Positions 1-10,047 of a stretch of DNA of 64,000 nt are shown piece after piece. Source of the stretch: Nitzschia sp. DOCU1 (taxonomy: Eukaryota > Bacillariophyta > Bacillariophyceae > Bacillariales > Bacillariaceae); contig OX595987.1 of the NCBI GenBank assembly GCA_951394045.1, positions 2,108,001 to 2,172,000 of the forward strand, in the 5' to 3' direction. The stretch's first letter is position 1. Each line of letters begins with the position of its first letter. The notes below the pieces were generated by a model. The model was not told the DNA's origin. It did not search any database and worked only from the letters and a program-made list of their open reading frames with translations. The position numbers were made by a program, and so were the translations under genes.

Positions 1-285
1 GCCAAACTGATCGTTGGGAAATCGCTTAAAAAGCATCTCGATCAACGTCCCCTTCCCAACTCCCGAAGGACCACAAAAAACAACTGGGGTAGGCTTCTCT
101 GACATGTTAGCGTGGAGGTTGCTGTTTTGAAGAACTAGAGTGAAAGCAACTGCTATTATCCCGACAGCGATGCTTAGTGAGAGCAATGGCATGGTCATTG
201 TCGCGCCGTCATCTTTCGTCATCATCGCGATCGGCAGAGCCTCTTCTCGAAGGGAAGAAGGAGAACATGCAGTCATTCGAGTCAT
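1..285 (-). CDS. Guanylate kinase, N-terminal part (runs off window)
   Basis: The frame reads through a textbook guanylate-kinase P-loop, GPSGVGKGTL, shortly after an internal MSEKP start at 105. Guanylate kinase phosphorylates GMP (or dGMP) to GDP with ATP. The frame stays open upstream with ATG codons at 285, 276, 225 and 222, and encodes a hydrophobic stretch (about MPLLSLSIAVGIIAVAFTLV) before the kinase domain. This suggests an organelle or ER targeting extension on an otherwise soluble enzyme; starting at 105 would give the plain cytosolic form. The C-terminal part lies before position 1. The gene is divergent from the DGD1 gene. The family call is firm; the start is uncertain. Confidence 0.8.
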   Translation of the reverse strand, partial: MTRMTACSPSSLREEALPIAMMTKDDGATMTMPLLSLSIAVGIIAVAFTLVLQNSNLHANMSEKPTPVVFCGPSGVGKGTLIEMLFKRFPNDQFG

Positions 286-329
286 TTGATAGTTGACTTC
301 TACGATCCCAAAAGATGCAGTTGCAGGGG

Positions 330-337
330 TGACGTCA
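330..337. promoter_or_regulatory. CRE-type palindrome TGACGTCA
   Basis: A perfect 8-base TGACGTCA palindrome lies in the divergent spacer between the guanylate kinase and DGD1 genes. This is the consensus for CREB/bZIP factors, and in diatoms related TGACGT elements are known from light- and CO2-responsive promoters. Function here is inference; an 8-mer can occur by chance about once in this window. Confidence 0.4.
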
Positions 338-660
338 TCCGGGGCGTTTCTACACTTTCCCTCCGCGATTTCCAGCCCTCCACCGCGCAAAATTCTAGCG
401 CCGCACGTCGTTTGCGCGCCTCAAAATGTGATGACGATGAGGGTTTTTGGCTTGTCGCTATGCCAAGTGACGGCAACGTTCCCATCCATCAACCTCATTG
501 GATAGTAGCACAAATCTTGAAGATAGATCAAAGCGAATAGCGAAGCTTTTTAAGTTTCTTCTGACAAAAGTTTCTCGGCTACTATTTCTGTTTTGTTGTG
601 ATTTTGTCTCCTGAAGTTTCAGAGGAAGCTCCTGAGAACACGAAATCACAAATCCCCACC

Positions 661-3600
661 ATGGCGGCTGCTAGAAGGGGCCAAAGAACAAATATTGGCA
701 CAGATGTTCGTCGACACGTGACATTCTGTCTCGTCGCACTTTTGCTGCTGACTGTCGCTAGAGTTGATGCCGAGACGAACGATTCTCAAAACGTCAAAAA
801 GGGACCCACCAAAGTCATTAGCTTGGCAGCATCTATTAATCGATCGCAGAAAAGTTTGCAAGATCCAGAACGAGCTAAAGCTTCTCGAGAACAGTGGGAA
901 TTGGCGCTGAAAGAGATTAGGGAGCTGACGTTAGATTTTCCGTCGGTTGGTAGAACGGTCCCAGAAGAAAACGGGGCAAAGCTTGGAGGACCCTTTACAG
1001 AGTGGAAGCTACTATTGGACCAGCCCAGTAAAGTTGAGTTGAATACGGACACTTCAGAAGTCGAGCTTCCGAGCCCGAAAATAGATGAACCGAAACCCCA
1101 GACGTCGCGATTCGAGGGATTTGCGTCCTGGGAACGCATTCTACAGGACTGGGCAGAAGATGTACAGGAATATCTTGAAAAGGTGGAAGCAGAGGGTGCC
1201 GAGTATCCTATGGCTACCTTCGGACAACCAAAAGCCAAAAAAGAAGACGAAATCTCCGAGACCAAGAAAATTGATGCAGCGGTCCTGGCAGAACAGATCA
1301 AAGAAAACGTCGATAAGAAGCAAACGACGACCGAAGCAGCTGAAGCACAAGTGAAATCGACCAAGAGAAAGTCCAAGATCAGTCTTCCAGTGCCCGCCCC
1401 AGCTAAGGAAGGCGAGCCGGTCCTTCCCCATACAGATATCGCTGATAAATCCAAGCGTATTTGGATTGTGACAACTGCCGCCTTGCCTTGGATGACAGGA
1501 ACTGCAGTAAACCCGCTATTAAGGGCTGCTTACATGTTGGATGGACGGGAAGTCGCCGGAGGCAGTGTCACATTGATGCTTCCCTGGTTGGAGCGAGAGC
1601 AGGATAGGGACAGTGTCTATGGGACATCGCGAACATTTGAAACGCCCGAGGAGCAGGAGGTGTACATTCGAAGCTGGCTGACTGAAAAGGCCAAATTACC
1701 TTACGCAGGTGAAAAACTCAGAATTGAATGGTACACAGCATGGCAAAACAAGATTGAGAACTCCGTTTACAGCATGGGCGACATTACAGCCCTGATACCA
1801 GCGGAAGATGTCGATATCATGATCCTTGAAGAACCGGAGCATTTAAATTGGTACGTGGTCCTGGAGATTTCGGGATTTCAAAATGATTCGAACAATCTAA
1901 CTGCTGCCGTGGTTCAGGTACCGAGCTCCCGGAGAACATTGGACCGATAAGTTCCAACACGTCGTAGGAATTGTACATACAAACTATTTTGTTTACGCAT
2001 CTGATCAGCCTGCGGCTTTCATTCGGGTAAGTTTAAAACCCTTACTGATCTCCGCTATCCCACAAATGCCTCACCAATAAATCGCTTCCTTGAACCTTAC
2101 TCAAACACCAGGCACCAGGAATGCGACTGTTATGTTCTTGGATGTGTCGGGCGCATTGCCATCGTTTGATCAAGCTATCAGGTACACTCCAGCGCTTTGC
2201 ACCTGAAAAGGAGCTTGTTGAGAACGTCCATGGTGTCCGCGCGTCGTTTCTGGAGACTGGCGGTGAAGTGCGAAAACGACTCGTTGCCAAGGGTGGAGCT
2301 AAAAATGATCCCGTGTTTGGTGCCGAGGCGGACCCGACGATTTATTTTATCGGAAAGATGCTGTGGTCAAAAGGTTTGCTCTCGCTGATGGAGCTTCTCA
2401 AGTATGCCGAGGAGAGTGCCGGAATTAGAGTGCACATTGACATGTTTGGTGGAGGCCCCGACAAAGATGCTGCCGAAGGGAGAGCCAAATCGTTGGAAGT
2501 AGACATGGACTTTCTCGGGCCCATTGACCATGGTGAACTCGGCTTCTCCCACAAAATTTTCATCAATCCTTCGACCTCCGAAGTTTTGACAACAACCACT
2601 GCCGAGGCCCTCGCAATGGGAAAGTTTGTAGTCCTACCGTCGCATCCATCCAACGACTTTTTCGCCCAGTTTTCCAACTGTCTTACATACACAAACAAAG
2701 AGGAATTCGTTGGTACGTTCTCTGACCGACAGACAGTGTGGCGGCCTCAAGCATTATGACAATCACGATCTCACACTTCTCGCTCCCCCAGGTAATCTCT
2801 ACTACGCACTTACCCATGCACCAGAGCCTCTATCGGAAGAAGAATCCTTCACGCTCAGTTGGGAAGCAGCTACGAAACGTTTGGAGGCTGCAGGATGCAT
2901 TCCTGTGAAGGAGGCGGAACTCATGGCCGAGGCGCTTAAGTCCAATGAGGCTGGAATCGAGGTGAGTCCTTGGTTTGCTGGTCGCCTTTTCCATCGCAAT
3001 GGTCTGCTAACACAATTGCTCTCTTGCCCAGATTTCGCTTCCTACCTTATTTGACAGTGAAAAAGACAGAGAAAAATTGGTTACTGGTCTGCGACGATCT
3101 CGTAACCGATACCGACAGTTCCGAAATCGTTTGTCGCAAGAAATCATGCAAAGTACTGGTACGCATAATTTTTGTAAACCGTGGATGTTCCGTGGCCCCG
3201 TGAACTGTTCTCACGAATTATTTGTTTCCCTTGATGTCTAGTTCTTCCAAATGGATTGAAGCAGCGCCTGGCTAGTGAACTCGGAAAGCGGTTGGATTTG
3301 GACATTGATAAGATTCTGGAATCTCCAAAACTCGAGCTACAACTTTCTCCGGCAGAGCTTGACAAACGCTTGCTTGAGCTGTACGAGAACGTCGCGGGCG
3401 GCCCCGGTGGAGACTTGCTCCGTGTCATTAGTGGTGGTAACGACGTTGCCTTTCAAACGTTGTACATCAAACGTAATGCGGCACGACAACGAAGGAAGAC
3501 CACCACTAGCCCCAAAACCCTATCGTTTGGGCCTTTTGACGTCAACGATAAGGAGGCGAAAACGGCGTCCCAGTGGGTCCAAAGAGCACTGAAACGTAAT

Positions 3601-3804
3601 CTTCCAAAGAAGAATGGTCCAATTCCAAGTGACGAACGGACACAATCGTCGCAACAACAAAACGAGGACAAGCCAAAGCTAAAAATGTGTTTGGGAGGAA
3701 ATACAAAAAGCTACAACCAATTCTCGTCGGTTCCGTCAACCACGAGACATACCTTCTGCCCGCCTCGTCGATCGTCTACATCCAAGTTTACGCTGCTAAT
3801 CTAG
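661..3804 (+). CDS. DGD1: Digalactosyldiacylglycerol synthase (DGD1-type), six exons
   Basis: DGD1-type synthase moves galactose from UDP-galactose onto monogalactosyldiacylglycerol to make the thylakoid lipid DGDG. Exons fit as 661-1850, 1918-2026, 2112-2712, 2792-2961, 3032-3158 and 3242-3804; all introns are GT-AG, phases agree throughout, and the product is about 919 residues. The first 40 residues hold a hydrophobic signal-like segment (CLVALLLLTVARVDA). A GT4-type fold follows: KRIWIVTTAALPWMTGTAVN, then EEPEHLNWY, KFQHVVGIVHTNY, ENVHGV, YFIGKMLWSKG and EALAMGKFVVLPSHPSNDFF, all typical of plant DGD1. Splicing at 1851 rebuilds the conserved LNWYRAPGEHWTDKF junction. The last exon is a poorly conserved basic tail. 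It ends 25 bases from the TLC gene, tail to tail. Confidence 0.9.
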
Positions 3805-3829
3805 AAGGCTAGAAGATGAATAGCTTAGG

Positions 3830-4690
3830 TTACTCTTTCTTCTTCTTTTCTGACTTGTCTCCAGCCACCATTTTGTAGACGCCTTTCAGAATGAGTGTCG
3901 CCCAATAAAGTTGTAGGTATGCCAGGAACGCCGCTAATGACCACTGCGTCACCAGATAGAGTTTGTACAATCCCATTTCTCCCGTGTACATGTAAACAAA
4001 GTTGTCTCTCAAAAATGGCAGCCACCGTGAAGCGCACATAACGACTCGAATGACCAAGAAGGAAACGGCAAATACCACACGAGTCATCGAATATGCCGTC
4101 GGATACTTTTTGATCCATTCTGGATTATCCTTGAATGAATTCATAAGCGACAATGGAAGCGAGCTCAATTCCATGACCCCATAAAAGAAGGGCGTGTAAT
4201 ATCGAAAGCCGACCGACAGGAAGCCCGACAGGGACGTGGAAATGACCACCGCCAGGTGATGCAAGATCATCTCAACCGATTCCCCCACAAACAATATGCC
4301 GACCGGAATCGCCCAGAATTGATAGCCCAGTTGCATTGCAGAAACCAGGTATAATTCTTCGTGGTTCCCGGTAATTCGATCATAGTTCGTTCCATGAAAG
4401 CCGTCGAGATGTGGTAAGATCCAGTACTCCAAGTACACACCGACAGTGCCGATGCAAAGATTGAAGAGTACATTGGTGATTTGATAGCAGATTTTCGTCT
4501 TTCTTTTGGGTTCAATATCTGGCAGATATTTGCCGACAAGTGAAAAGGAAATGACATATACGACCGTCAACACGACCGCAACAATGCCAATCGCCGGTGC
4601 CACCGTCCCCCGAATAAATTCCTCGGGTAGAAAAATGGGCAGTTCATGCAATTTGCCGATTTCTTGTTTGAGTTCAGACCATCCCGGCAT
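3830..4690 (-). CDS. TLC-domain (TRAM-LAG1-CLN8) multi-pass membrane protein
   Basis: This single-exon gene encodes 286 residues with about six or seven hydrophobic segments. The pattern matches the TLC family: a first membrane span near residue 35, a central LVSAMQLGYQFW...ILHHLAVVISTSLSG block with paired histidines, and aromatic-rich later helices. TLC proteins include ceramide synthases and lipid-sensing ER proteins; which activity this one has cannot be told from sequence. The C-terminus, KSEKKKKE, ends in a KKxx-type dilysine signal, which fits ER retention. It converges on DGD1 with only 25 bases between stop codons. Confidence 0.75.
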   Translation of the reverse strand: MPGWSELKQEIGKLHELPIFLPEEFIRGTVAPAIGIVAVVLTVVYVISFSLVGKYLPDIEPKRKTKICYQITNVLFNLCIGTVGVYLEYWILPHLDGFHGTNYDRITGNHEELYLVSAMQLGYQFWAIPVGILFVGESVEMILHHLAVVISTSLSGFLSVGFRYYTPFFYGVMELSSLPLSLMNSFKDNPEWIKKYPTAYSMTRVVFAVSFLVIRVVMCASRWLPFLRDNFVYMYTGEMGLYKLYLVTQWSLAAFLAYLQLYWATLILKGVYKMVAGDKSEKKKKE

Positions 4691-5033
4691 CTTAATCTAA
4701 TCTGTAGCCACGTAAACGTAGCTATACAAGGAAGTGGGGGGATTATGGTGTGATGTCGATGTTACCGATCAATATGCTGCCTGCTTTTGAGAGTTCGATG
4801 AGTGCGTTCGTTGATGACGTTCGATCGATTGGGTCGCACGATCTCATCGATCGAGATTCGAGTATCGACTAAGACGACCACGAAAGGCTCTTGTTGTGGG
4901 AAAGGCCTCTCATTGCAACGTGGCAATTGTGTCTCAAGGCTGTCGCAAGGGCCATAAACAGTCACACGGGATCCAAATTATGTTAGGCGTTGTTCGGCCA
5001 ATGCCGATTTTGGATCCCTTCGTCGTCTTCACA
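4691..5033. other. Spacer between TLC gene and methyltransferase gene
   Basis: Divergent spacer upstream of both genes. It contains clustered GATC/CGATCGA motifs near 4800-4870 but no recognisable gene or RNA. Part of it (from about 4896) is open in the frame of the downstream methyltransferase exon, so the coding start could lie earlier than called. Confidence 0.4.
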
Positions 5034-5950
5034 ATGGACGCAGATCCCGACCACACCACCGACGCCCTCACCTACCTCTCGCACAAAGCACACAGGACGG
5101 AAGAACGGATGCTATTGGTCTTGCCCTGGACGGTTGCCTTTGCGCTAACATTCTTGATTCGAGCCTTTCCTCTTTTGCTATCTCAAAAACCTATTAACGA
5201 CAGCATGACCTCGTGTGCACGAAAAACACAAGAAGACATTAACAATGAATGGAATGCGTAAGTTTTCTTGACACGCTGCTATAGAGTCATGTCCAAGAAA
5301 GATCTCATTGATGAGTCAATCTTTCAATTGTTATCAGTATGGCTGGAGAATGGGATGATGTGGCCTCGGGGTATCGAAATTCGTTTGCCAAACTCCTATG
5401 GGAACAAGTACAACTAGAACCGTCCGCAAAACGTGTGGTGGTCGATTTTGGATGCGGAACTGGCTTATTGATAGAAAAACTGCGAAAGCAGTCACCTTCT
5501 TCCGAGTTCATTTGTATTGATGCTGCGCCGGCAATGATCCGAGTCTTGCAAGAAAAGATCCAATCGTTTGGATGGGAGGGGAATGTACGAGCTCATTGTG
5601 TGGCGCTGGCCCGAGCGGCGGAAGCCGAGGAAGGTATCCAGAAAGATTTGGCGAATTTGAAAGGCAAAGTGGATCTAATTGTGGCGTCATCCGTTATGAG
5701 CTTTGTTCCGTCTCAAGATCTTCCAGAGACTATGAAACAGATTGGTGAACTCTTAAAGGACGACGGACTCTTTTGCCATTCGGACTGGCCCATCACGGAC
5801 GACAGCCCAGACGGGTTTGACGAAGAGAAAGCCACTAAAATGTATGCAATGGGTGGTCTGCAAATGAAATCATCGGTGACTACTAAGATCGGCGTGGGCT
5901 CGGACGAGGGCGTAGTCTTCATTGGTGTCGCGGCCAAGAAATCGTCCTAG
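5034..5950 (+). CDS. Class I SAM-dependent methyltransferase, two exons
   Basis: The core (5338-5950) is a Rossmann methyltransferase: motif I VVVDFGCGTGLLIEKL, an acidic FICIDAAPAM end of strand 2, and VDLIVASSVMSFVPSQDLPE for motif IV. The substrate is unknown; the form resembles ubiquinone/ubiE-like small-molecule methyltransferases. A minimal start would be ATG 5339. However, a GTAAGT donor at 5258 and a TTATCAG acceptor at 5337 join an upstream open exon in frame (...NNEWNA then MAGEWDD). I therefore favour a start at ATG 5034, in a good ACAATGG context, giving about 278 residues. The added exon carries one hydrophobic segment (MLLVLPWTVAFALTFLI), a possible membrane anchor or signal. 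The extension is inference; the methyltransferase fold is clear. Confidence 0.7.
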
Positions 5951-6510
5951 GTTCTTGACAAGTGGTGAAGATACAGCAGCAGCGGCAGTTACGGACTTGA
6001 AATTGGATTACTTCTACCAAACACAAGGCACATGTCGCAAATGTTAATGGGTATCTTGGCGTAAGCTCAGCATCCAGGACTCTATTTGAATACCAAAGAG
6101 TCCCCGATTTCTCAGACACCAAACAGTCGCTATTATTGCCACGTGGTGCGACGTTGTGGTGGCGACCAACGAATGAAACTATAAAGGCTAGTAGATTCTT
6201 GGACTATCAAACCACCTTACGGTGCTAGCGTATCATACTTTTGATACCGGGGGTTGATGTGGGTATTTCCCCCCGCAAACTATTGTGTAGGTTCGAGTCC
6301 CGAGTCGTTCGTGGACGCTAAAGATGACCAGCATCAACGCGCGCCGGCGGAGATAACATCGCGAAGCGCACACATCACACCCATCATCACATACCATCAC
6401 CCTCGATCTTCACGTTCGTGTTCGATACATCCTTTTCGGTCATACTGTTGCCATCATCAGAGCACATCACTCGCTCCTTGCCCCTACAACATCCACGCTA
6501 CCGAAAAAAG
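5951..6510. other. Intergenic, upstream of PIGB
   Basis: No gene is seen. The right part (6360-6510) is rich in CATCAC/CA repeats and pyrimidines, as in a 5' UTR or core promoter. A GGTTCGAGTCC string near 6290 resembles a tRNA B-box, but the flanks do not pair. Confidence 0.4.
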
Positions 6511-8428
6511 ATGCCACCAGACGCTTTCGTATGGTTCTTGTTGTTTTGTGCTTTTCGCATTGCCAACGTTTTCTTGATTCAATCGCAATTTGATCCGGAC
6601 GAGTATTGGCAGCAGCTGGAGCCCGCGTATTGTCAAGTCTTTTTCGAACATGGCAAGCCTTGTCCTGGATTGACATGGGAATGGAAACGTCGGGCGCCTT
6701 CCTATAAACTGGATACATTATCCGATTATGTGGAAACGGGAATGCACGGTCCTGTGCGCTCCTATGCATCCATTCTGCCAACGGTTGGCTTGTACTATGC
6801 GGTCAAGTTCTTTCGTTTGGATACGCCATGGACGATCGCAAGGGGACCAGTATTCCTAAATGCAGTGCTAGTGGCTGCTCCGACAGACTGGTCAATCTGG
6901 TATCTCTCTCGGTGGATGTGGTCGTCAGGAAAGGAACAATATCCAACGTCGACCAGCCGGTGGTATGTTTACGGAATCGCTACGTCGTGGTTCTGCGCCT
7001 ATGCCTTGGTTCGGACATACAGCAACTCGCTCGAAACGCTTTTACTTACTGTTTCAGTATGCCTTGTCAGTCCGGTACGAATACAACGTTGCTAGCTGAT
7101 ATAGCGTCGAGGACGAACTTCGTGCTGACATTCTCTCTTTTATTTTGATGATCGAAAAGGAACTCCTCGGGGGTCCAAAGTCTGAGACGCGGAATCGGAT
7201 TTTGAGGTCCTGCCTCGCTTTCTTTCTAGGCGGTTTAAGCTGTTCGATTCGATTTACATGTCTTGCCGCCTTTGTGCCGATGGGGCTGCTACTTTCTATG
7301 CAGCTCCTGTCGACATCGGTTCTGAACTCATTGTTGTACCTCCTCTGTGTCTGTGCAACCTTTGGATTGGCCGGTATTGCTACAACTGTCGCTTTTGATC
7401 GATACATGTATGGGATGTTTGTCTTTCCAACGCTTGGGAACTTTCATTTCAACGTCATATTAGGTACGATACGTCTCTGCGGCTACACATCAATCACAGA
7501 ACGGTTCTTCATCTCACATGTGTTGTTAGGGAACGGGCGCCTGTACGGAACGCATCCCTTCCATTGGTACTTGACTGCTGGGATACCGGCGATTTCGGGT
7601 ATCCTTACGCCTTTCTTGGTCTATGATTTGGCGAATTTCAGGCAATGGTCCAGGGCGCGGCGGAACCTTTGGATGATCTGCGGTTCCTATATCCTGGCCC
7701 ATTCCTTTTCAGAACACAAAGAGTTTCGTTTTCTATTGCCGATTCTTCCACTATTTTGTCTGCTATCTGGCGAACACATTGAGACGTTTGCCATGAAAGT
7801 TTCGTTTGGAAAGCAGCTACTGAGCGTGGGTGCGTTTGCCAATCTTGTAGCGGTGCTCTATCTAGGGCTGGTGCATCAGCGAGCCCCTATTGAAGTGAAT
7901 CGCCACATTGTCAAAGCCGTCAAAAGCGACCCCCAGACATATACGATACACTATTTGATGGGATGTCATGCTACACCGTTGTTGAGCCACTTGCACGATC
8001 CGCCGGTGCACTTCGAGCCGTGGACCCTCGATTGCAGCCCGTCATGTCGAGCTGACCCCAAAGTGGAATGCGAGAGCGAGCGCTTCACTCGAGATCCTGG
8101 GCAATTCATGGAATTTGAATACTTTCATTGCTCGGACTTTGAAGATGACACTTGTGTCACTGATCTTCGCATCTTATATCCTGACTTTTTGGTAGCGGAT
8201 GCGGGTTATTTGCGTTCGATGCAATCAAGAATCGCGACAATGGGCATGAAGGAAGTCGGAAGGTTTGTCAACGGCATAAACGGGCTAAAAATTGGCCACC
8301 TTTTCACAATCGGCCCCGACGCTTTTGCGAATGGGTCCTTTTCAACACTGAGTTTCCTAGGTGGAAGGCTCGTGCTCAGTCTAGACGAGTTCGTCTTGTT
8401 CGAGAACAGGCAAACCATTTCCTACTAG
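6511..8428 (+). CDS. PIGB: GPI mannosyltransferase 3 (PIG-B/GPI10), GT22 family
   Basis: PIG-B adds the third mannose to the GPI anchor core in the ER lumen, using dolichol-phosphate-mannose. The N-terminus shows the GT22 signature: FRIANVFLIQSQFDPDEYWQ, then LTWEWKRRAPSY, GPVRSYASILPT and RTYSNSLETLLL. The second part is a run of hydrophobic helices, with SEHKEFRFLLPILPLFCLLSG, the usual HKExRF motif. The frame changes near 7056; the best join removes 7057-7111 (GTATGC...CGAG, 55 bases, phase 0) and gives about 620 residues, close to the family norm. Other donors at 7051 or 7066 are possible, so this junction is the weak point. Start ATG 6511 lies just before the first hydrophobic helix. Confidence 0.85.
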
Positions 8429-8637
8429 CTAGCCAAAGGTACTAGCTTGCTACAAACGCCTGACTTCTTCCGAAAGCTATTCTACTCTAAACTAGGTGCT
8501 TCGCCTAATATAGCAGAGTGTCTCCAATTCAATAGCTGCTCCATCCCACAAAACATGTCCAGGTTGAGTGCCACACGGTGCCGACGATCAAAACGTTAAA
8601 ACACCAAACGAGGTTTCAGATAAAATGACGCCTATGT

Positions 8638-9226
8638 TTATTCACGGTGTGCTTGGTTGACAGCAACGCCGTTCAAACTTCCAAACCCAAGAGATTCCAA
8701 CAAGTCCCGCGTGTCAGGGTCAATTTGGATAGTTTCCTGCTCCAAAGCGGAGACCTCAGGGACAAAGTCCAATCGGCGTTCTCGCTCCTCCTCTTGAAGC
8801 TTCAAAGAGATACCTCTGACGGGTCCCTTTACAATTCGGCGCATCAAGTGAGTTGTGTAACCGGCAATCTTGTTTCGCATGCGCTTTGACGGAAGAATGG
8901 CAACATCGTCAATAACGCGCTTGTTGGTGTGGAAGTCGACAGTAAGACGAGTGTAATACTTCTCGACAATAGTGCGAGCACTCTTTTTCACGGTCTTGGT
9001 TCGGACACCCTGTAAAATCAAACAAAGAGCGTTTGGTTAGTGACAAGGGTCTCCATTAAACAACACTAAACAACACTGTATATTCATCGCTACGGTCTAC
9101 GCCCCCGACACAAAATCCCTCCGAGAACCAAAATTCCTCTGCTCAATCACACTCCACGACGATTCCCCATATGGACATCCCGCATTCATCTACGACAACA
9201 GGAAAAACCCCGCAAGCACGCACCAT
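8638..9226 (-). CDS. RPS17: 40S ribosomal protein eS17, start codon in its own exon
   Basis: Exon 2 (9009-8638) encodes [39 protein letters not shown] and [17 protein letters not shown], unmistakably eS17 of the small ribosomal subunit. That exon has no ATG at the expected place. A TTTTACAG acceptor precedes it, and upstream an ATG at 9226-9224 is followed at once by GTGCGT. Joining them gives [10 protein letters not shown] and a 124-residue protein. The first coding exon is thus only the start codon, and the intron is 214 bases. Such an arrangement is common in eukaryotic ribosomal-protein genes. The family is certain; the exact first exon is inferred. Confidence 0.9.
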
Positions 9227-10047
9227 TTTCGATTGTTGGTCTAGGCAAAATGTATTGTCCAAGCAAACACTTGATGCTGATATCACCCACGTCGCGGCGT
9301 AGAGACCATCGAGCGGGTCGCAACAAAAAGCCACGAAGGAGGAGAGACGGGCGCAGAGCGAGGTGTGTGCGTGAGGGAGACGCGGGGAGACGGGTGCAAG
9401 GCAGACAATAGGTTATGAAGTTAGTACCAGGTAAGATGCAAAAGTAAGGCTGAGCGAGCTCGTCGGAAGTCGCGTCGAAGAGGTCGGAGAGTGAGGGAGT
9501 CCGTCGTCGTCAGTCGTCGTCGTCAAATTTATCAAATTGGTCAAGTAAGTCGAATTTGAAGTTCCTCCTCACGGTTGCCTGTCAGACCTCGATTTGCAGC
9601 TTTACTTTGAACTTCCGCACCTTATCTTTTAGTCGCTGCTACCCCTCTCATTGTGCCAAAGATTTCAGCTAGCTATTGCTTTTATTGTATCAAATAGATA
9701 AAAGCAGGTGCAGTTGTCTCAATTGAATATAGCATAGCCCTTGGACCGATCGAGATCGGCTGGAACAATAACCGGACCTAGAACGCCCGGTAGGTAGGCG
9801 GAGAGCTGATCATTCCTCATGAGCTCACGGTACTGCTGCTATCTAACTAAATAAGTCAGTCAAGTCGAAAGTGTCGCCTCTTTCTCGATGCGTTTGCACG
9901 TCCGCAATATGTTATGGTGCACGTTGTAGATGATAGCAAATGAACGTCAACAAACGCCTGACCAAACGTCTTGGCAAACAGAAATGGCCGCGATTTCTGC
10001 ACCGCTTTGTCCGTACAGGCAGCACGGAGGCACACAAGCTGGCGAGC
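9227..10047. other. Intergenic region with GTC/GTT trinucleotide runs
   Basis: Upstream of eS17 (left) and downstream of the CRAL-TRIO gene (right). It holds a purine-rich G/A stretch at 9335-9500, then a short CGTCGT-type trinucleotide run at about 9502-9524. No coding frame or structured RNA is recognised. Confidence 0.4.

Noticed and set aside
786..1454. Minus-strand open frame of 222 codons
   Set aside because: Antisense to DGD1 exon 1, which has the conserved glycosyltransferase N-terminus.
6280..6310. Possible tRNA: GGTTCGAGTCC resembles a tRNA B-box
   Set aside because: The bases on each side of the TTCGAGT loop do not pair into a T-arm, and no acceptor stem or anticodon arm could be drawn.
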